Positions 1 through 12,423 of a DNA stretch of 64,000 nt are shown piece after piece. Every line of letters begins with the position of its first letter. The stretch's first letter is position 1. The notes below the pieces were generated by a model. The model saw only the letters and a program-made list of their open reading frames with translations, was not told the DNA's origin and ran no database searches. Origin of the DNA: Saxidomus purpurata (taxonomy: Eukaryota > Mollusca > Bivalvia > Venerida > Veneridae); NCBI GenBank assembly GCA_022818135.1, contig JAFMSR010000005.1, positions 20,315,668-20,379,667 of the forward strand. Reading direction: 5' to 3'. Both the position numbers and the translations under genes were made by a program.

Positions 1-336
1 CACAAATATTGCTACCGGTATAAAGGCATCACTAAATGTGCAAAGCAAATTACACAACAGAAATAAATTAGTTAATTAGTGTGTTTCACGTGTGTCGTTG
101 AATGGCGTACTGTTAGTAATAGGCCAAGAAATGGGAAGACAGTCTACTTGGGGCTATTTTGTATAAGCAAATTAAAATATTTCACTTGAGTGCTTTATTG
201 TCTTGTTTTTTTTTATTCCCGAGTTATTTTGGGTATTTTATAGACATTGGCATTAAGAGTCCAACAGAACTTTAAATTAACGGAAAAAAACCAACAAGAT
301 CTAGTTTCAAAGGAGGAAATCATTTGACACTTTCAG
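1..336. other. Unassigned AT-rich sequence
   Basis: No gene, repeat family or structured element is recognised here. Only short runs of T and A stand out. Confidence 0.5.
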
Positions 337-704
337 TTAAAGGACATACCCTTTAACTGATGTCAAACTTTATAACCTCCAAAACATGAATAATAGAATC
401 TTTGGAAGTGTTATAACTTAATCTAAAGTTTCAGCAATGCATTCCCAGTCATTATCAACAACATCAGCGGCAGTACCGTAGACCATTCAATAGTACAATG
501 TAAATATAGAGTTGTTGTTGCACAATCTATGGGTAGATTCGATTTATTACAGAAAGCGTCTATATCGACTAATTGTTGTAAAATGAGACATTTTTCGCCA
601 TAGGTTCTCCTTTAAAATTGTATTGATTTATCATTTTACGTTTATTAATAACATAATCTATGTTCGAGAATACAATAAACCAGATGTAGGGAGTGCCCTT
701 ATAA
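337..704 (+). mobile_element. MITE family 2, copy A
   Basis: This 368-base non-autonomous element starts TTAAAGGACATACCC and ends GGGAGTGCCCTTATAA, giving imperfect terminal inverted repeats. Its interior matches the copies at 60868-61249 (same orientation) and 32731-33118 (opposite), with shared segments such as AATAGAATCTTTGGAAGT and GATTTATTACAGAAAGC. It has no coding capacity. The right end has decayed (TATAA where the others have TTTAA). Confidence 0.82.
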
Positions 705-3104
705 AGAGATAGTAGTCTATTCAATGTTACGGCAGTTTGGAAGAAGAGATACGCTGTGGCTGATAGAGTCTATTCTAATGGAAGTTCAAAATATGAGCAA
801 CAACCAGCGTCTACTAATGCTCCAACATGGCAATACAGGACTACCAAACAGTACTTCCATAACAGCTTAATTAAAATTTTGTACTGCAGAATAACAGATG
901 TAATGAAAGGGTGAATACACTTAACCGATTTAGAAACGCAAAGATTTCCCCTGTTGAACATTATTATTTGAATGACGCTATTGGTCTTATTTGATTGTAA
1001 TCATTTCTTTCGATGAATAATTGTAAATTTTACAAGAATTCAATTTTATATAGTTTTAGTTGTGTATCAAATTTGAATAAATTTGAAACACGATAATACT
1101 GTTAAAATAAATATTTTGCCACTTTTGCGTTTTTAAACCGGTTGAGTGTATGTTTTGGGGCAAGAAAACATTGTGTTCCCGGTTTCCTATATAACTGTTC
1201 ATTGCTTTTTATTGTATTAGAAAGAGAAAGTTGTAAATGTTTCAAGACTGTTTCGAGCAGTCTCTGACTTACATCGGTGAAAGTAATGCATAAATCAAAT
1301 GATTGCACGTTTATCTTGTCGAGCTGTTTTTTAAACTCATGTCTTCTTATTTCATAAACTTAGAATGGATGATCACTTCCTACCAGTAGAACACTTATAG
1401 TGTCATATTAAACTTGCAAAGCTTTAAAATTCCAATATACTCTGCTGATCGCTCAGAATTTATGCATTAAACTTATACGTTAAGGTACTCTTTAAATGTT
1501 ACCTATGGCGGCCTTGAATAATCTTGAACGCGATCGTGCATTATCAGTTGCACATGATATTAGTTCCGTATACTACATAATTTAGAAAGCATTCATTCTA
1601 TTGTATTAATATTTCTGCTTTCCCGCCCAAACCACATACAATGTATTATCACTTTACTACAGTATATTGCTAAAGGATCAATTTTTTAAATGTTTTGAGT
1701 GCGCCTAAGACTGAAAATTCACTCACGCAATTTAAGTACATGCACTTTACATTGGATAATGAGTTATTTCAATCGAGCGCAATTGTAGAGGATAATGTAG
1801 ATTGAATTGGAAACATTAACGCGCTTCTGGTTTCCGAGTAGTTTCCGGACCCAAGTAGTTTTTCGGACCTTCTTTATTTCAGGCTGCATGGACCTAATGC
1901 AGCATTAAAGCATCTTGATAATAACATCAGATCATCAAGACGAATTAATGGTGGTACGGTGATACTAGATATTCAAATATCGCGGTTCTTTTAACTCACC
2001 CTGTTGTTTTATTTACGAAAGCTTGGAAATTCCAGTTCGAGTGCGCATATTTAAAAGTTGTTATCTAAAACGATGTTACCGAATGACCTAAAATGTGTGA
2101 AGACTAAACCACTCTTAATTCTTTTTATTGTAGTTGTGCCTTTGTCTTTCAAAGACATACTAATTATAATGCACTGCCAGGGCTATACATCTCAACATTT
2201 CCATTCAAATGAAAACAACTATCCCTTGTTCAATTAACGACGTTGTATTGAGGCTTTCAAACATTTTAGGTATTAGCTTTTATTATACTTCTCTTTAGCT
2301 ACAGACAGAAATAACCTTCTAAGTAGCTTTATACATTTACGTAAGCTCCAAATATGCTACAGTACATCCTTTGGCAGCAGCAATCATTGCAACAGCAAAC
2401 TAAAAACTCACACATCCGTATGAAGTGTTTTTTTTTTAAATACAGGAACTATCCACCTTTAGTTATAGTTCTATAGCATACATAGTTTCGAGGATTAACT
2501 GTAATTAATTGTGTCAGTATTAAAGCTAAATAATTGTATTGTATCGTCCAAAGCCAAAGTACTAATAATTAAGTAACAGTGCGATAATGAGACAAAACTC
2601 TTGGCAGGTCTAAGCAGTGATGTCCTCGGGCATCATCAAATTTACGATTGGTTACACTGAATTATAGGTTGAAATAGTTTTGCCTAGAGCCAAACTTATT
2701 TTACGTGGTTGCTTGTATAGACTTCAGAGTCTTTTTTTATGAATTCTTAGATATATCTATCCTGTTCCCCTTTTAACGATCGTGAATGTGTTCTCTTAGG
2801 TGATTGTAACACTGATGTATTAGCAAAGATTATTGTGTTTTAAAGTAGTCTTTACAGGCTTTTGTTGATACAACAAATCATATTTCATCCAAGGTTTTAC
2901 AAAGGTACATGTTTGCATTAATTCATCATCAACGACATATATTATCTAGGGATCTGAAAAGTTCAAAACGTGGCGTTTTGCATGATGGTGTAAGTAATCA
3001 TTCACTCATATATTTTACAAGTAAAGTTAAAAAAGATTTTATTAAAACTTATAGGACTGTAAAAATGAGATAACCGAAACGTTTTTACAGTGCATTGAAA
3101 ATAT
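705..3104. other. Long stretch without recognised gene
   Basis: Only short chance ORFs (63 and 68 codons, minus strand) occur, without family motifs or good splice context. Nothing repeated or structured was recognised by eye. Confidence 0.5.
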
Positions 3105-3979
3105 ATATTATTTATTTCATGTAAATCCATTAGGCTAAAAAGCCCATGAGGCATACATATACAAAATTATACAAAATTTTATGGCGAACAGCAAATAATA
3201 ATAATGTAAATACATATGACATGATACTTAATGTTATTTAACCAAAGTGGAGAAGGTTTTACAATATTTTGAACATTTCACATACAAACAGTTATTTCAT
3301 ATTCACTCCAGCCCAGTTTTGACGTCAACCTTTCACCAAACGAAACAGAAAGGTTAACCAACCGGCGATTATAAATCTATTCTAAATCTATACGTTTATG
3401 CAGGGTCCGTGTATTGTAATATACGGACCCTGTAATATACGGACCCTGGTTTATGCAAGAAAAGTTAAAAAACAAAAACAAAACAACAACAACTGATTTT
3501 GATAATTCAGAGATAATGTTTAGATACCGGAATACTATAATAGCACTGTATTTTACAATTATGAATTAATTATTATTTCCGTTCACAAGTTCAGTACGTT
3601 TTTTGAAAGCATTGTATATAAATATTCCGAGGTTTCTCACAATTATTTGGTTATCATTATTCAATAAATTGACAAACTTATACATATTAGGTCTTCTCCA
3701 ATATTTTGATAGTATATATGTTTGCCTTAATTCACTGAACAAGTTGCATTCTATAACGAAGTGATATTCATCTTCTAGGACATTACAAAATTGACATATT
3801 CTTTCATTTATTGGTGTAGCTACAGGTTTAGACCAACGACCTGCTTCAATATGCAACCTGTGAGAGGAAACTCTGAACCTAACTAATGATTGACAAAATT
3901 TTTTATTTGTAAAATATTCTAAATAAGGCTGAAATCTAAAATTCGAAATATTTCTATAAATATATCTACATGACAGTAC
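3105..3979 (-). mobile_element. 5'-truncated LINE (non-LTR retrotransposon), 3' end of ORF2 plus 3' UTR
   Basis: From 3979 down to 3566 the minus strand is open for about 137 codons to a stop. It encodes the region after the reverse transcriptase domain of a LINE. The visible signature is RFRVSSHRLHIEAGRW, then ICQFCN and EYHFVIECNLFSELR. Together these give the Cys-Cys-His-Cys zinc-knuckle-like pattern (zf-RVT type) that is characteristic of these polyproteins. The frame is closed upstream by TAA at 3980-3982 and no reverse transcriptase motif lies above it, so this is a dead 3' fragment. The 3' UTR ends near 3105-3160 with GGGCTTTTTAGCCTAATGG, a tail style I associate with molluscan CR1/L2-like elements (from memory). 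The clade is not certain. Confidence 0.75.
3401..3448. repeat. Short inverted and direct repeat (ATACGGACCCTG)
   Basis: CAGGGTCCGT at 3401-3410 is followed by ATACGGACCCTG at 3421-3432 and again at 3437-3448. The first arm can pair with either of the other two. It lies in the 3' UTR side of the LINE fragment and looks like a locally duplicated hairpin. Confidence 0.85.
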
Positions 3980-5039
3980 TTAAAACTACAAATGGAAATA
4001 GCTAAATAATTTGCAAAGTAATATTGATGGGCTACATGTATTTTGAATGACGATAATTTCCTAGTCAGGGGACAAATTAATGCATTTTTTTGTATTTGAT
4101 GTTATCTTAGACGTCATTTAATCACGATTTAATTTTACAAACAATTTTACTTTAAACCATTTCTGTGCATTGTGTATTCTTAATGATTCATTAAAAAAGA
4201 TTTGCAAACTTTGATAGAGGTTGTATTTAAATCTATTGTGTAAGTGTAAGAAGAGGAAAAAAGAAGCTGAGGAGATTAAATATCCTTGAACTTTCCTTAC
4301 GACAAGTTAAGTATCTTTTATCATACATGGTTAGTGAGAAAATCAGAGACGTCGGTCCCTCTGGAATCTAAGACAATCTGCTCGGTGACAAGCACCGGTT
4401 TAAATAGCTAGGCAGGCAGAGTGGTGATAACTGATTTTGTTTTTCAATAGAAATCTATATTATAGGAATTGCACCCAAATGCGTAAACAGACGCCACAGC
4501 TCATAAAGTGCAAACAAATCACAATTCATTACTTTCAGCATACGACAAGAAAATAAATACGGCATCTAGGTTTTGTGGAGACTGTCTAGGGTTTTCCGAA
4601 TAGGTTATGATATAATTATAACTTTTTCACACTGCGCTATCTCCTGCAAAGCAATACGGTGTCATTTTGCAGAAATGATAAAAAATATCGTGTTGCATGA
4701 AAAACAATGTAACAACGAATAAACAGAATACAAGTAGATCTACACGCTTTCAACTATTGATCTTGTCAAGAACCATCTTCAAAACAACATAGTTTATCTA
4801 AGTCAGCTGAGAACATCATCTTTGTATAGACCAAATACTCCTACTTTCTCACGTAATTGAAATTATCAAGAAACCATACTACAGTCGAATTTTTAAATTT
4901 CCTATCATGCAAACCCTAACACAATTGATCATTAATCAGATAATCCTTTCGATTGAAATACAATTAGTTTTCTTTCTATTAAGTTGTTGTACCAGTGAAA
5001 AGCCCGTTTCAACTGTGTTTTGGACATTTTAATAGTGAC
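3980..5039. other. Unassigned sequence between LINE fragment and SINE
   Basis: No gene is recognised. A slightly GC-richer stretch near 4340-4430 contains a TTTAAATA run, but no coding exon follows it. Confidence 0.45.
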
Positions 5040-5197
5040 CGTACAATCGCTCCTATGAAGAACCAGTATTCCAATCTCCGCAATAAGCTGCTAATTTTCT
5101 CACATAAAGAGACCTGGTCGGTAGCACGGTTCAAACCTAGAGAGATTACAGTGATTTAAAGTCAGCGTCTCTAACCACTCGACCACGGAAGCGGATT
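5040..5197 (-). mobile_element. tRNA-headed SINE
   Basis: Read on the minus strand, an A-box TGGTCGAGTGG (5185-5175) and a B-box-like GGTTTGAACCG (5137-5127) have tRNA spacing. The head is followed by a body (TATGTGAGAAAATTAGCAGC, then GGAATACTGGTTCTTC) resembling a widespread molluscan SINE body. The head no longer folds as a functional tRNA, so this is a repeat and not a tRNA gene. Confidence 0.7.
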
Positions 5198-7470
5198 TTT
5201 TTCTATTAGAAACAAGTTTATGGCTAAACAATAATTTATTCTTTATAGGTTATATGACGCATAATTGATAATGCAATTCTAAATCACTGTTTAAATAATA
5301 ATGACTAACTTTAGTTATTAACTATACATGTATCACCAGTCTAACAACATTAGATATACAATCAATCATGTTTTGTAGGAGTTTCGAGCCTTGCCTTCGT
5401 ACTATCATTAAGTTTATAATGTCTGCTTATACTCAAATTTAATGCGCAGTTTTGCGTCGGAAGTCATACTCAGCAAGTGATATCAGAACCGTTTTTCGTG
5501 TCTGAATCCTTCTCATTAATATATATGATACATGTAATTACCGATCGTGTGTTGCAGTGGACGGACCCCACTGGAAGATATAGAGTCGCACTATTATTCC
5601 CTGCCCACTCCATTTACTTGGCAGATGTAATTGTACTATATGCGAGATTCTAATCAACTCTCTGGACAATAATTCTACATTTTCGTCCGAGTAATTGGAC
5701 TTATATGTCTTGTTTAATACTAGGTTTTAATATAATTTTGCTTATTGCTTGAGAAGTATATATTGTATCCGCGAATGATACAGGGAGACTTATTTATTAT
5801 GCAATTAGACGTCTGAAGTCTTGCTGATGGTATTGATACTGTATAATGTAATGTACTGTGTATGGCCGATTGTTCAATTACAATCTATCTAATACAAGCT
5901 GTCAGGCCATTTACATTTCTATTTTCACGGATTGTTTTGTAGCCATTACTAAGGTATAAAAAAAGAGTGGTGTGATATACGTATATAAGATTTACATTCT
6001 TGCACCAAGTATTAGTTTTTATACAATCTGCCGTCGGCTGTTCATAATCAAGTTCATCGTCATTTGGTGAGGACGAAACTTCATCTGCAGAAAAGTCTAG
6101 CAGGCAGACAAAAAAGATCGTGCACTATATGGTTGAAATACCTCTTTCTTCCATACTAGTGATGAACAATTAGAACCTATGCTTTCTAATCTCCAAAGGC
6201 ATGTGACGTCACATGTAATAAGTGATGGAAAGTCCATATTCAAAAGAGAGTATACGTAACAAAAATTGTTTTACCTTTTAAACAACTTGCTAAGAACAGA
6301 TTATGTTTTCTAGAAATGTCAAATCAGAATAAAAATTTTCTTTCTGATTTGCACAACTGGAAACGCACAATTCATCTGAAAAGACAATATTGCTGTCATG
6401 ATCAGCCGTTTCTGTACAGTTCACCAGAATTTAATGAAAATATAGGCAATTACATATTCATGTGATTGATGCTTACCATCAACTGTTTGGAGAGCGCTGT
6501 CTTTTTTGTTCAATCGGCATGACGGTTGCAGTTTAATTCCGACCAAAACATTATCTGAACACAACATGCCGACGACATGCAAAACTAAGCTTGGTACAAG
6601 TTCTGAAGTTAGTCAAGTCGTTGCCGAGAAGTGGTGCTGACAAACATATTAATCTTCACTATATGTTTCAAGTTAGAGGGCCATGATGGTTCTATGTCGC
6701 TCATATGATTATAATAAAATTGATTTTGTTTTCACAGTAGGGAGAGCAATAAATTAATTGTAACTTGAATCTCTGTAAGGAAGACCAACATTAACGTGTT
6801 CCATACAGATGCAAATATTCGTTTACAAAATTTCAAACATGGTGTATCTTTCCATGATTATAGATTCAGAAACAGAAAAGTGTGTCAATACCTCATAGTC
6901 AAGGTAATCCAAGTTGAATATTGAAACTTATTTTGCAAGACTGTGCACATTATTCGAATTTCGTTGTTGAAGCTTCCAAAACCCAAAAGTAGGTCATCCA
7001 AGTCTTTCATTGAAACTAAAGAGAAGAAAGTAGGATAAAAAGGCTAGTGGTTGCTGAGAAATAGTATAGAACAATATTGTTAACAGCCAGTCGAAAGAAC
7101 AGTCAAATTGAAAAGTCTATTTCTAATATAGCCCAAATTTAACTAATATCTAGGAGTATATATATTCGTAATGTGTGTTTACGTATATATCTTTTCACAT
7201 AAGAGTTAGAAGTAGTGATGCGTAATATTAGATCACGAACACGGTAGTGCAAGTGATTTAATTTCCGGTATCTCAACAACTGTCGTCAGTTAATTAAAAC
7301 AAACAAAAAATGTGAATTGCATTGCTGTGTATAACAGTTGAAAGTTGGTCGTGTTAGAATTTGCAATGTAGACGCCAGAGTTCGCACCTTTTACAAAAAA
7401 CCGTCCAAACATCTAAGTATAACAAATAAACATGTTGAAGCCCTTTACAACAAAAGAAATTGACGATAAC
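5198..7470. other. Long stretch without recognised gene
   Basis: No ORF of 60 codons or more and no repeat family is recognised. The one notable feature is the CRE palindrome at 6200-6215. Confidence 0.5.
6200..6215. promoter_or_regulatory. 16-base perfect palindrome containing a CRE
   Basis: CATGTGACGTCACATG is perfectly self-complementary and centres on TGACGTCA, the consensus site for CREB/ATF bZIP factors. The motif is seen; function is not, and no nearby promoter or exon was recognised. Confidence 0.4.
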
Positions 7471-8293
7471 TACGGAAGCGTTAAAGGGCCACTAGTTACG
7501 AGAACAGTTTTGCGTATTTCAATTATTGTTTTCCTATTGGTGCGAAACGTTTAGTCTTTACAATTTACTATTTTACAAAAATGATGATAAACTTCTAAAA
7601 GACTCATCTTGTTTGATGAAAACAAAAAAAAAAAAAAACAGGGAACCCCCTGACCAAAATGAAGACGTGACTTAAAATTCTAATTATGTCGTTTTACATT
7701 TTGCCACAATATGAACTAATTAATTTGAAATTATTGTTTAGTTTTGTTGTAAAACCTGAAGTTTTTCGTTATTCCACATTGATTTAAATGAAAAGCAATA
7801 ACACTAACCTTATTGTCGAATTCATTTTGTTCTTAAAACGTATAGTTCTGCAAAAGTCGCCAAAAATATGTCGCATACCGATCTAAAAATCCGATTGCGT
7901 AACCAGAATCAGATTGAGGCTGCTTACACGGTTGAAAAATCGAGAGCGAGCATTTGTCGTCTAAAGTTTTTAATAAAGTCTATTACATCTGTCATTGTGC
8001 AGAAAACAAATACGTTTAAACAAGTTTCTTTTAGTTTTTGTGAAAATGAGAAAGCCAACAAGATGAAAAATTCAGTCATCGCAACATGTTTTGTTTCGAA
8101 CTAATAAGTACAACTTTTACTTCGTAAAAATTATTACGTTAAAAAATTATCCTAGCATGTTGTCAAATTCAACGAAGTTAGTCTTTTTGTAAATCAACTG
8201 TTAGAGACCAATTGTATCACATTAATATGAAATAAGTTAAAGCGAAATATGCAAAAGATATCTCGCAACTGGTGGCCCTTTAATGCTTCTGTA
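7471..8293 (+). mobile_element. MITE family 1, copy 1 (823 bases)
   Basis: Terminal inverted repeats of about 40-45 bases begin TACGGAAGCGTTAAAGGGCC and end GGCCCTTTAATGCTTCTGTA. The hexamer GATAAC directly abuts both ends (7465-7470 and 8294-8299), a likely 6-base target-site duplication. The interior matches copies at 15343-16200 and 25735-26308. A 78-codon open frame inside is shared for only about 35 codons with the next copy, with mostly amino-acid-changing differences, so it is not read as a gene. The superfamily is not identified. Confidence 0.9.
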
Positions 8294-8777
8294 GATAACA
8301 TTTTAGTAGCATGTCTAATACTATTGAAAATATACAGAACGAATATATCTTTTTTATCTCGATAAGCAGAGCAATGTCTCAAAAAATTAAATCCGTCTTA
8401 AATTGAAAATTAATTGTTCACACTTGAGAGAAACATACTAGCACAATATTAAGAAAGTCCTCAGTCAGTTGCCATTCGTTAATTCTCATTAAAGATGTAC
8501 GTGCTTCTTTTAATCATGATATTTCTTGGCACCTCTGTATTACGATAAACCAGCGAAAAACTTAAAATAAAGACCTGGTCTTGGACAGTTGCACGCATTA
8601 CGAATACGTATTACTTTACAAAAGTACAATATGACGCTGTACGAATTGTACCTATTGAAGATTATGTCTATAATAAGTTATGTTCCATTATTAGACAGAA
8701 GGCGTATGCCAAACCTAAGTATAACCATAGAGACTTACCATCTTATCTGTCTGATCAATTTCCCGATATTATATTAG
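8294..8777. other. Unassigned sequence
   Basis: Two 62-codon frames here lack any recognised motif and are taken as chance. No structure was seen. Confidence 0.45.
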
Positions 8778-8850
8778 AGTCAAGTCAAGTCAAGTCAAAT
8801 TTTTATTAGCATAAATACAAATTAGTGTTCATCGCCTTTTACACAATTAG
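8778..8850 (-). repeat. Probable LINE 3' tail with GTCAA repeats
   Basis: Four copies of GTCAA adjoin TTTTTATTAGCATAAATACA. On the minus strand this reads as a 3' UTR ending in TTGAC repeats, a pentamer tail used by some non-LTR elements. No coding remnant is attached, so the assignment is tentative. Confidence 0.4.
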
Positions 8851-8989
8851 AAACTAATACTTACGTGTTAAGAAACTGTCATGATTATGCCACCATGGCA
8901 CGCATGCTGAAATCAGCAAAATCAATTATACGTTAATAATCTCTTCTTACAGTCACGAAGTAAATATGGGAGACACTCAAAATCCCCTT

Positions 8990-9196
8990 GGTCATAATCC
9001 CCTTGGTCCAAAAAAGGCAAAGCAGTCATAATCCCCTTGATGGTTTTACTTTTATTTCAATAATTTTTTTCATCATTCGCTATAGCAAAGTTAACTAGGT
9101 CAAATAAACTTCAGTAATTTGTTTTTCAATATATGCTTTTCCACTTGTAAAATTCTCAGGGGATGACGACTACTATGCCCCTTTTTGGCCACCAGT
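8990..9196. mobile_element. Small inverted-repeat element (about 200 bases)
   Basis: The left arm around 9003-9042 (GGTCCAAAAAAGGCAAAGCA, then TCATAATCCCCTTGA) pairs with the right arm around 9156-9196 (AGGGGATGACGACTACTATG, then CCCCTTTTTGGCCACCAG), with mismatches. A direct repeat of ATAATCCCCTTGG lies at the left edge. It is non-coding and MITE-like. Confidence 0.6.
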
Positions 9197-12100
9197 AAAT
9201 ATACATCAGCAGCTTGTGCGTATAATACATTATGTTAAAACGAAAATCCAAATTATAGACAGTGCCCACTCTCTACATCTCCACCGTGCAAGAATTCAAA
9301 ATAAATGTAGTTAAGTCATGTTTGGTAACCATTGACGTGATATTGACAAATATAAATGTGGATACACTATTGAGGGAGCACAATACTACTTTTTCAAATG
9401 TCTTAGATATTCGCTAGAACGCCAACAATTGTTCATTAACACAGAATTTGGTAGATCAAACACACTAGACGCATTTTGTTGGCAACTAGAAGTTTTTTTT
9501 TATAATTGCTGTTTAGGGATACACAATATCATACTATTGGTACGAGCGTGGCAATGCGAGCAAACGACTGGATAAAACGGATTCAATGTATAATATAAAT
9601 TATTACTACCGTGTTAAATTTATTTTCTACACTTTTTTCTTTGCAATTAGATAGATTTAATAAAATTTTTATTTTGAATGTTTATTAATAACTTATCAGC
9701 TATTCTTTTCGATTAAAACATAGAGTTATTTTACCGAATTGTAGAAAAATGATATTTACTATACAAGATGTTAACTAATTGGCAAGAAAATTCTGGTCAT
9801 GTGACTGAAACATGTGGTATTAAAACATATACATGTATCTGTTAGTAGGCATGCAAGAATACCCCAGCTCATTTTCGTTTCAACTGACACTACAGACCTG
9901 TAATATAGATTAAAGTCACCTGCAGTGAATCCTGTTTACGACTGCACTGTATACAAAAATCAAACTTTGCAAAACTTGCCTTTAAACACAGGGGAAAATG
10001 ACATTATGTATTACGTGAACTACATTTCAGTAGACCTAGAAGGAAGACGGGCGATTTGCAGTATTCATACTATTACGAATTAAAACAAAGTACTCAATGA
10101 CACGGATTCCGAAATAAACATCATGAATTAACGTTAAGTTTTAAATTACGCGGATCGTGTTAAAATTCGACTTTTTTCAATATAAAGCATTTGAAAAATA
10201 TGTCCTGCGTGTAAAAGCATTTACTTTCACTTTCCAGCCAACAAAGACACGAACAACCTTCATACAATTCAGTAGAATAGGAACAGCCTCTTGGTACTTT
10301 ATCATATTATATTTAAATTACAATCATTTTTCGTTTTACGATTTACTGCATCACCAAATAGTTTAATTTCCCAGGTAAGGGTCTAGTGAAACCTTGAACA
10401 CACACTCTTTGTTACATTGTCTCATAGCTCTGGTAGGCCTCGCTTTTATGAGAAATCTCCTTTTGTAACGTTTACCAATTACTTGAGAGTTCGCTTTTTG
10501 ATTGTTTACGTTGACAGGGGGTCATTACTGTTGCCAAATTGGTGAACTATTCACATTTGTTAATTTTGTTTGGATTGCACATTGACAGCTAGCTATTAAC
10601 ATGATTCTTTACAACTGAATAGAGAAATGGGGGCATAAATCAATTAAAATCAATCAAGTATGATTGCTTCATCTATAATAACAGTACACACTGTTATAGC
10701 TTACCAAAAACGAAGCGAGACGCTTTATAGCCTTTTTTACTAGTGTAAGCGGCAGAGGCATAAAAGAAATTGGTCACTTACATAAGTGATGTCCTATGGC
10801 ACATAGCACCAAAATGTCTCTTTTATTGAAATAAGATCCTTAAATGCTACATCTTTCTTTGGGGAAGTAAGTTTTGTCGTTTAAAAGCTGCCTTGTGATG
10901 TTAAATGTTTGTGAAACGTTATTTCGAAATAATCCAATTCATATGAGATAAGTATCATTTCATCTTTTTGCTTTAACTTCGCCAATAACATTTAAATGAC
11001 TAAAGAAGTTTTGTGTCCTAGATTTTGTCAGTGAGTGTAGAATGTTAGTGCCGAGATGACTTGTATTTACTTTAGAAGAAAAGTTCACAAGTTCTTATTC
11101 TCAAATGTCTTTTCAAGTTATCATTTGTGAAAATTGAATGCCATTCGTGATTCAGGAAGAGGTTAGGTGTACGACTGCATTTTACTGTAATGGTTTTAGT
11201 TAAACTGATACGACTATAAAAATAAACTCGGTCTTAAAAATGTCCATGCGATATTTTAAGAGCTAATAAAAAGAATCATGCATGAAAGGGTATTTATTTT
11301 ACAAATGTAAAGGAATATGTTGCTTGAACATTTGCCTTGTCAGAACCTATGCATGGTGCCAGAATTGTTTCTTAATATATCAACTTCTCAAAAAAAAGGA
11401 TAATGAGTGGTTAGGCGAAGTAACTGTTGTAACTTTTTATTACTGCTTCGTTTAACCGAAATACGAAGGGAATATTTATGCAGCATCGTGTTGAAAGATC
11501 AGTTCTCTTAAGTTTTTTTTGAAAAATATGCCTTTTCTTTCAATGAATTTTTGTTTAAAGAAGTGATCGTTATGATCAGTGCTTGTTTTTTATGACGATT
11601 TACTTTATATTGGTTTATAATTTACAGACAGATAAGAGTCTAAGAATCATTTCGAGCGAATTGTTGTTGTTGAGGAAATAATTTTGACTTTAATACGTGG
11701 AAAACAATGTAGGTTTAAATGTTATTAAGCTGCTTTAAGGATAGCCTGGTATCACTATATATCAATCACTCAACACAGTAAAAGTCTTAATCGACAGTTT
11801 GAATTTCGTCTGTTACAGAATCCGTTTATACCATGAAGTAAGTTATTGCATACCAAACACTTACTTAACAAATAGGACGGTTAAATGATGTTACATTTGA
11901 TTCTTGATTTATGCACTGAATCCATGTCTAGACTAATTTTTCTTTAACATTTATCACTAAGATATTATGCAATTGACATATCTTGAAGAGGGAGATTTCA
12001 TGAATACTGCATAAACTTAATTCTGTTACTAATACTGTCTGGTGCTCTTTCCTAAAGAATAATTTGACCGAAAATGGATTGAAATATCTATGCTTTACTT

Positions 12101-12300
12101 GCTTCTGAAAGTATCTTGTCTCCTCAAATAGCAGTTGTATTATCCTTATGTTTGAAACATAAGTGTATTGGAGAATAACATTTACTGACTGTTGATGAAG
12201 TGCTGTAATATAAATAATCGTACCTGTCGCTCTTAAAACTAAACACTTTCAACTATTGATGAAAGCAGAATTATACTGTCTATTTTGGCTCAATAACGGA
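9197..12300. other. Long stretch without recognised gene
   Basis: No coding exon is recognised; one 69-codon frame at 10157-10366 has no motifs. A small hairpin (GGTTAGGCGAAG pairing with CTTCGTTTAACC) spans 11410-11457. Confidence 0.5.
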
Positions 12301-12423
12301 AAACTTGAGACAAAATCTTAAATTGTTGAAGCTGAGACTATTTGAGACAAAATCTTAAATTGTTGAAGCTGAGAGTATTTGAGACAAAATCTTAAATTGT
12401 TGAAGCTGAGAGTATTTGAGATT
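12301..12423 (+). repeat. Tandem repeat, 37-base unit, about 3.3 copies
   Basis: The unit TTGAGACAAAATCTTAAATT followed by GTTGAAGCTGAGAGTAT repeats with almost no divergence, so the array is recent. A 60-codon frame overlapping it (12379-12561) is a by-product. Confidence 0.93.

Noticed and set aside
7868..8104. 78-codon frame inside MITE family 1 copy 1
   Set aside because: The matching frame in copy 2 stops after about 35 codons and the differences are mostly amino-acid changing, so there is no sign of selection on a protein.
12301..12423. CRISPR-like repeat array
   Set aside because: The copies are directly adjacent without spacers, and the genome is clearly eukaryotic; it is a minisatellite.
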